Shown: positions 13,743-17,007 of the stretch, piece after piece
Position numbering within the stretch: the first letter of the stretch is position 1
Layout: every line of letters begins with the position of its first letter
NCBI GenBank assembly: GCA_910585805.1
Contig: CAJUFB010000078.1
Span: 1-17,007, forward strand
Direction of reading: 5' to 3'
DNA from: an uncultured Acetatifactor sp.
GTDB taxonomy: Bacteria > Bacillota > Clostridia > Lachnospirales > Lachnospiraceae
DNA: 17,007 nucleotides
The notes under the pieces: generated by a model
The model's input: only the letters and a program-made list of their open reading frames with translations
Databases searched by the model: none
What the model was told of the DNA's origin: nothing
Translations under genes and position numbers: made by a program

Positions 13743-13756
13743 AACAGGGCTACAAG
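13743..13756. repeat. tRNA-Gln 3' end, partner of the att-like repeat
   Basis: Identical over 14 bases to 12825-12838. The spacing of 918 bases encloses the remnant at 12848-13018 and the two tiny membrane frames. Confidence 0.5.
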
Positions 13757-13816
13757 GATTCGAACCTTGAAATGACGGAGTCAGAGTCCGTTGCCTTACC
13801 GTTTGGCGATAGCCCT
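13745..13816 (-). tRNA. tRNA-Gln (anticodon CUG)
   Basis: This is a 72-base cloverleaf: acceptor AGGGCTA pairs with TAGCCCT and the discriminator is G. The D-loop includes AAACGGTAAGG, the anticodon stem ACGGA/TCCGT holds loop CTCTGAC (anticodon CTG), and the T-loop is GTTCGAATC. The CCA end is not encoded. It has its own promoter and terminator. Confidence 0.95.
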
Positions 13817-13835
13817 ATGTCACATCACTTGATAT

Positions 13836-13864
13836 ATTATACACGAAGTATTTCCAATTTGCAA
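13836..13864 (-). promoter_or_regulatory. Promoter of tRNA-Gln
   Basis: On the minus strand TTGCAA (13859-13864), a 17-base spacer and TATAAT (13836-13841), ending 19 bases before the tRNA 5' end. This is typical of a strong stable-RNA promoter. Confidence 0.85.
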
Positions 13865-13921
13865 TACCTTAATTCAAAATTTTTCAAATTTTTCTATTTC
13901 TATTTCCGAGCGTATTTCCTC

Positions 13922-13947
13922 CAAAAAGGAGGAGCCGCGCAGCTCCT
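13922..13947 (-). terminator. Terminator of the glutamine synthetase gene
   Basis: Stem AGGAGC (13930-13935) with GCTCCT (13942-13947). On the minus strand it is followed by CCTTTTTGG. It lies about 40 bases after the stop codon. Confidence 0.75.
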
Positions 13948-13983
13948 GTCGCCCGCAGCCCCTCCGCTCTTGTCCTGTCCCTC

Positions 13984-16095
13984 TCACACCTCAAACGTCA
14001 GCTCCCCATAGGAGGGCACCGGCCACACGTCCTTGTCCACGATCATCTCCAACGCGTCGATGGGAGCCCGCAGCTCCTCCATGGCGGTCCTGACCACATC
14101 CTTGCAGAAGAACGCCTGTTCTTTGGCATCCTTCATAGCCGCAGCCTGGGCCATAGCCCGGCTCAGCCTGCCCAGCGCCTCCTGGGCCGCCGTCAGCTTC
14201 CCGTTCACCTCGCCCAGAAGCCTTGCCTGCACCACAGGCTCCACCCCGGCTTCCCTGACGGCCACCACCGCGTCCGCAAGCTGCCTGGTATACTTCACCA
14301 CGGCAGGGATGTATTTCTTGCCGGCCATGTCAATCATGGTGTTGGCCTCGATGTTGATGGTCTTTGCATAGGTCTCGTAGATGATCTCCTCCCTGGACTC
14401 CAGCTCCACCTTGGTGAAGATGCCGAACTTCTCGAAGAGCTTCACCGCCTTGTCCGTGGTCAGGGTACAGGCCGCCTCCACCATGGACTTGATGTTGGGC
14501 AGGCCCCGCCTCTCGGCCTCCGCCACCCAGTCTTCGGAGTAGCCGTCGCCATTGAAGACGATTCTCTGGTGTGCCCCCATGTACTCCTTGATCAGGTCGT
14601 GCACCGCCAAATCGAAGTCCTCCGCCTGCTCCAGCCTGTCGGCCGCCTCGCAGAAAGCCTCCGCCACGATGGCGTTCAGGGTGGTGTTGGGGCTGGCGAT
14701 GGAATCCGCGCTGCCTACCATGCGGAACTCGAACTTGTTCCCCGTGAAGGCAAAGGGCGATGTGCGGTTCCTGTCTGTGGCATCCTTCTCCAGGTCGGGC
14801 AGCGTGGACACGCCAGTCTCCAGCTTGCCGCCCTCCAGGCAATGGGCCGCCTCGCCGGTCTCCACCAATTGCTTCACCACATCCTCCAGCTGCTCCCCCA
14901 GGAAGATGGAGATGATGGCGGGAGGGGCCTCGTTTGCCCCCAGCCTGTGGTCGTTGCCCACATCCGCCGCGCTCTGGCGCAGGAGGTCCGCATGGGTGTC
15001 TACAGCCTTGATGACGCAGGCCAGCACCAGCAGGAACTGGATGTTCTCGTTGGGGGTCTCGCCGGGATCCAGCAAGTTCACCCCATTGTCCGTGCCCAGG
15101 GACCAGTTGTTGTGCTTGCCGGAGCCGTTCACTCCGGCGAAGGGCTTCTCGTGGAGCAGGCAGGTCAAGCCATGGCGGCCCGCCACCTTCTTCATGGTCT
15201 CCATAACTAACTGATTGTGGTCAACCGCGATGTTGGCCGTCTCATAGACAGGAGCCAGCTCATGCTGGGCCGGGGCCACCTCGTTGTGCTGGGTCTTGGC
15301 CGTCACCCCCAGCTTCCACAGCTCCACGTTCAGGTCCTTCATATATGCGCCCACCCGCTCGCGGATGGTGCCGAAGTAATGGTCCTCCAGCTCCTGGCCC
15401 TTGGGCGCGGGAGCGCCGAACAGGGTGCGCCCGGCGAAGATGAGATCCTCCCGCTGAAGGTACTTTTCTCTGTCCACAAGAAAGTACTCCTGCTCCGGCC
15501 CTACGCTGGCCACTACCTTCGTGGCCCCTTCGTTGCCAAAGAGCCGCACGATGCGCAGCGCCTGCTGGCTGATTGCCTCCATGGAGCGCAGCAGCGGGGT
15601 CTTCTTGTCCAGGGCCTCCCCGGTGTAGGAACAGAATGCCGTGGGGATGCAGAGGATGACTCCCGTGGCGTCCTCCTTCAGGAACGCCGGGGAGGTGATG
15701 TCCCAGGCCGTGTAGCCCCTGGCCTCGAACGTGGCCCGCAGGCCTCCTGAGGGGAAGGAGGAGGCGTCAGGCTCGCCCTTAATCAGCTCCTTGCCGGAGA
15801 ACTCCATGATCATTTTGCCGTCCTCATCCGGGTGCGTCACGAAAGCGTCGTGCTTCTCCGCCGTGATGCCAGTAAGGGGCTGGAACCAGTGGGTGTAATG
15901 GGTGGCGCCGTTCTCCACGGCCCAGTCCTTCATGGCCTTTGCCACCACGTCCGCGGCCGCCAGGGACAGCTCGCCCCCCTGATCCATGATTTTCCTGACT
16001 TCTTTATAGACGCTCCTGGGCAGTCTCTCCTTCATCTTGCCAAAGGTGAACACCTTGCTGGCAAAAATCTCTTCTACCTTCACTACTTCACACAT
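13984..16095 (-). CDS. glnN: Glutamine synthetase type III
   Basis: This cytoplasmic enzyme makes glutamine from glutamate, ammonia and ATP. The length of 703 residues fits GSIII (about 700; GSI is about 450). Motifs include the N-terminal THYTHWFQPLTG (65-76), GPEQEYFL (199-206) with metal-binding Glu, KTQHNEVAPAQHELAP (267-282) and EKPFAGVNGSGKHNNWS (316-332), the glutamate/ATP-binding signature. I chose the ATG at 16095 because AGAAGGGAGAAGG lies just upstream; a GTG at 16179 gives an N-terminal extension without a good ribosome site. The gene is GC-rich and monocistronic, with its own promoter (16262-16290) and terminator. A short upstream frame (16083-16187) overlaps the start and may affect translation. 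Confidence 0.97.
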   Translation of the reverse strand: MCEVVKVEEIFASKVFTFGKMKERLPRSVYKEVRKIMDQGGELSLAAADVVAKAMKDWAVENGATHYTHWFQPLTGITAEKHDAFVTHPDEDGKMIMEFSGKELIKGEPDASSFPSGGLRATFEARGYTAWDITSPAFLKEDATGVILCIPTAFCSYTGEALDKKTPLLRSMEAISQQALRIVRLFGNEGATKVVASVGPEQEYFLVDREKYLQREDLIFAGRTLFGAPAPKGQELEDHYFGTIRERVGAYMKDLNVELWKLGVTAKTQHNEVAPAQHELAPVYETANIAVDHNQLVMETMKKVAGRHGLTCLLHEKPFAGVNGSGKHNNWSLGTDNGVNLLDPGETPNENIQFLLVLACVIKAVDTHADLLRQSAADVGNDHRLGANEAPPAIISIFLGEQLEDVVKQLVETGEAAHCLEGGKLETGVSTLPDLEKDATDRNRTSPFAFTGNKFEFRMVGSADSIASPNTTLNAIVAEAFCEAADRLEQAEDFDLAVHDLIKEYMGAHQRIVFNGDGYSEDWVAEAERRGLPNIKSMVEAACTLTTDKAVKLFEKFGIFTKVELESREEIIYETYAKTINIEANTMIDMAGKKYIPAVVKYTRQLADAVVAVREAGVEPVVQARLLGEVNGKLTAAQEALGRLSRAMAQAAAMKDAKEQAFFCKDVVRTAMEELRAPIDALEMIVDKDVWPVPSYGELTFEV

Positions 16096-16187
16096 TTTCC
16101 TTCTCCCTTCTGTCTCTCCCTGTCCTCCATGGACCGCATCCCGAGAATCCGCCATATAAAAAAAGTCCCAAAGTAACACCTTACCAT
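16083..16187 (-). CDS. Upstream leader ORF overlapping glnN start
   Basis: This is a 34-codon frame starting MVRCYFGTFFIWRILG. It has a better ribosome site than glnN itself (GAGGAGG, five bases before the ATG at 16187). Its stop lies 10-12 bases inside glnN, in a different frame. It could couple or attenuate glnN translation. It has no recognised domain, and the peptide itself may have no role. Confidence 0.45.
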   Translation of the reverse strand: MVRCYFGTFFIWRILGMRSMEDRERQKGEGKCVK

Positions 16188-16261
16188 GGAACCTCCTCGC
16201 TCATTGAATGCCGATATGTGGAAACGGCGGCATACAGCAGTGCCAACGTTTCATTTTCTAT

Positions 16262-16290
16262 AAAATACCCTAATTTCCCCCAAAATGCAA
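16262..16290 (-). promoter_or_regulatory. Promoter of glnN
   Basis: On the minus strand TTGCAT (16285-16290), a 17-base spacer and TATTTT (16262-16267). This leaves a 5' leader of about 160 bases, containing a possible stem ATGCCG/CGGCAT near 16207-16232 and the leader ORF. Confidence 0.5.
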
Positions 16291-16319
16291 TACCCCAAAT
16301 GTCATTTCTCGTTTTCCGC

Positions 16320-16379
16320 CAAAAAAAGCGCCCTCCCCCGCCAAAGGCAGGGCAGGTTGCATAGAGGCTTGGGAGGGCC
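16320..16379 (-). terminator. Terminator of the U32 peptidase gene
   Basis: GCCCTCCC (16330-16337) pairs perfectly with GGGAGGGC (16371-16378). The loop of about 33 bases can pair further internally. On the minus strand the stem ends in GC followed by seven T. Confidence 0.85.
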
Positions 16380-16453
16380 GGCTTACCAGGCCCGGCGGAA
16401 TACACAAGCCTCCGGCCCCTGCCGTCCCGGATTCCGGATTCCGCCGCCGATCC

Positions 16454-17007
16454 TCACACCTCTGCCTGCGCCTCCGCGCGGTTCTCCCGCCGCAGCAGAT
16501 CCCAGGGAGCTGGCGTCTCGGAAAGCCTCACCCATATCGTCTCCCTGGCATGGGGGCAGCTCTCCACCGCCTCCCCTTCCCCGTTGTACATGGCCTCCAC
16601 GGTCACCGGCACGTTCCTCCCGTCCGGCTTCATGATCTCAATGGCCTCTCCCACGGAAAATTTATTGCGCTGCTCCAGCCGGGCCAGGGCGAAGACACCC
16701 CTGTCTTCCATCCCCTGCGTCCATGGCAGCGCATCGCCCGCAGCCACCTCCTGGATGTTCCCCAGATAGATATATTCGTTCACATAAGTGCTGTTGTCAT
16801 AAATCTGGGCCTCCCCGGCAGGCCTGCCGAAGTAGAAGCCCGTGGTGAACTGGCGGTAGGTGCACTTGGAGATCTCCGCCCTGTACCAGTCCAGATTCGC
16901 CCGGTAGCACTCCCCGGAGACGAAATAATCGTCTATGGCCCTGCGGTAGGTCCGGGCCACCGTGGCGATGTACAGCGCCGTCTTCATGCGCCCCTCCACC
17001 TTGAAGC
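16454..17007 (-). CDS. U32-family peptidase, C-terminal part
   Basis: The frame enters from the right edge and its N-terminal catalytic part is outside the window. The first visible residues FKVEGRMKTALYIATVARTY carry the EGRMK signature of U32 (collagenase-like) peptidases. The C-terminal beta domain follows (TGFYFGRP, YLGNIQEV, NKFSVGEAIEIMKPDGR). Members related to bacterial YegQ/TrhP act in tRNA or rRNA hydroxylation and not as true proteases; which branch this is cannot be decided from the tail. It is core-like, GC-rich, and ends at a strong terminator. Confidence 0.9.
   Translation of the reverse strand, partial: FKVEGRMKTALYIATVARTYRRAIDDYFVSGECYRANLDWYRAEISKCTYRQFTTGFYFGRPAGEAQIYDNSTYVNEYIYLGNIQEVAAGDALPWTQGMEDRGVFALARLEQRNKFSVGEAIEIMKPDGRNVPVTVEAMYNGEGEAVESCPHARETIWVRLSETPAPWDLLRRENRAEAQAEV

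Noticed and set aside
14330..15750. Long open frames on both strands inside the glutamine synthetase gene (for example plus 14552-15214 and 15217-15750)
   Set aside because: They mirror the GC-rich codons of glnN, have no ribosome sites and no recognisable motifs; they are shadows of the real gene.
16188..16261. Glutamine riboswitch or similar in the glnN leader
   Set aside because: Only one short stem is visible; no recognisable aptamer core.
1..17007. CRISPR array or long tandem repeat
   Set aside because: No regularly spaced repeats were seen; the only repeats are the ones listed.

Overview
The window looks like a chromosomal segment from a Clostridia/Lachnospiraceae-type gut Firmicute. 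The reasons are a long type III glutamine synthetase, strong GGAGG ribosome binding sites, a U32 peptidase, a VbhA-like antitoxin and an Rpn-like nuclease remnant of the kind common in that family. Almost all genes lie on the minus strand. No database search was possible, so family names come from motif and sequence memory.

The right end (about 13.7-17.0 kb) is ordinary, GC-rich core chromosome. It holds the C-terminus of a U32 peptidase with its terminator, a type III glutamine synthetase with its own promoter and a small overlapping upstream reading frame, and tRNA-Gln(CUG) with a consensus promoter and a GNRA-capped terminator.

The left 13 kb is an accessory region, apparently an old genomic island downstream of the tRNA 3' end. 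A 14-base copy of the tRNA 3' end lies at 12825-12838 and is a candidate attachment-site scar. From left to right the region holds an AT-rich AAA+ ATPase that runs off the edge, a decayed Fic toxin with its apparently intact antitoxin, two gene remnants fused head to tail at about 2.2 kb, a FecR-domain lipoprotein, a truncated tyrosine integrase, and a ten-gene minus-strand cluster (5.85-12.2 kb). A divergent XRE regulator and some small debris follow before the tRNA.

The ten-gene cluster is the most interesting part. In order of transcription it reads: a WYL-family regulator; a 295-residue helical protein whose end overlaps a 57-residue single-span membrane protein; an orphan copy of the WYL protein's C-terminal domain; two short zinc-ribbon proteins; a 306-residue zinc-ribbon helical protein whose stop overlaps a 55-residue single-span membrane protein; a 279-residue protein with a long glycine/alanine-rich hydrophobic core between coiled coils; and a 477-residue protein with an E...D...QxK constellation resembling a PD-(D/E)XK nuclease core plus hydrophobic C-terminal segments. 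Spacings are tight (2 to about 65 bases, or overlaps). The layout (regulator, metal-binding adaptors, membrane-active protein, possible nuclease, in an island) suggests a regulated effector or defence module. I do not recognise it as a named system.
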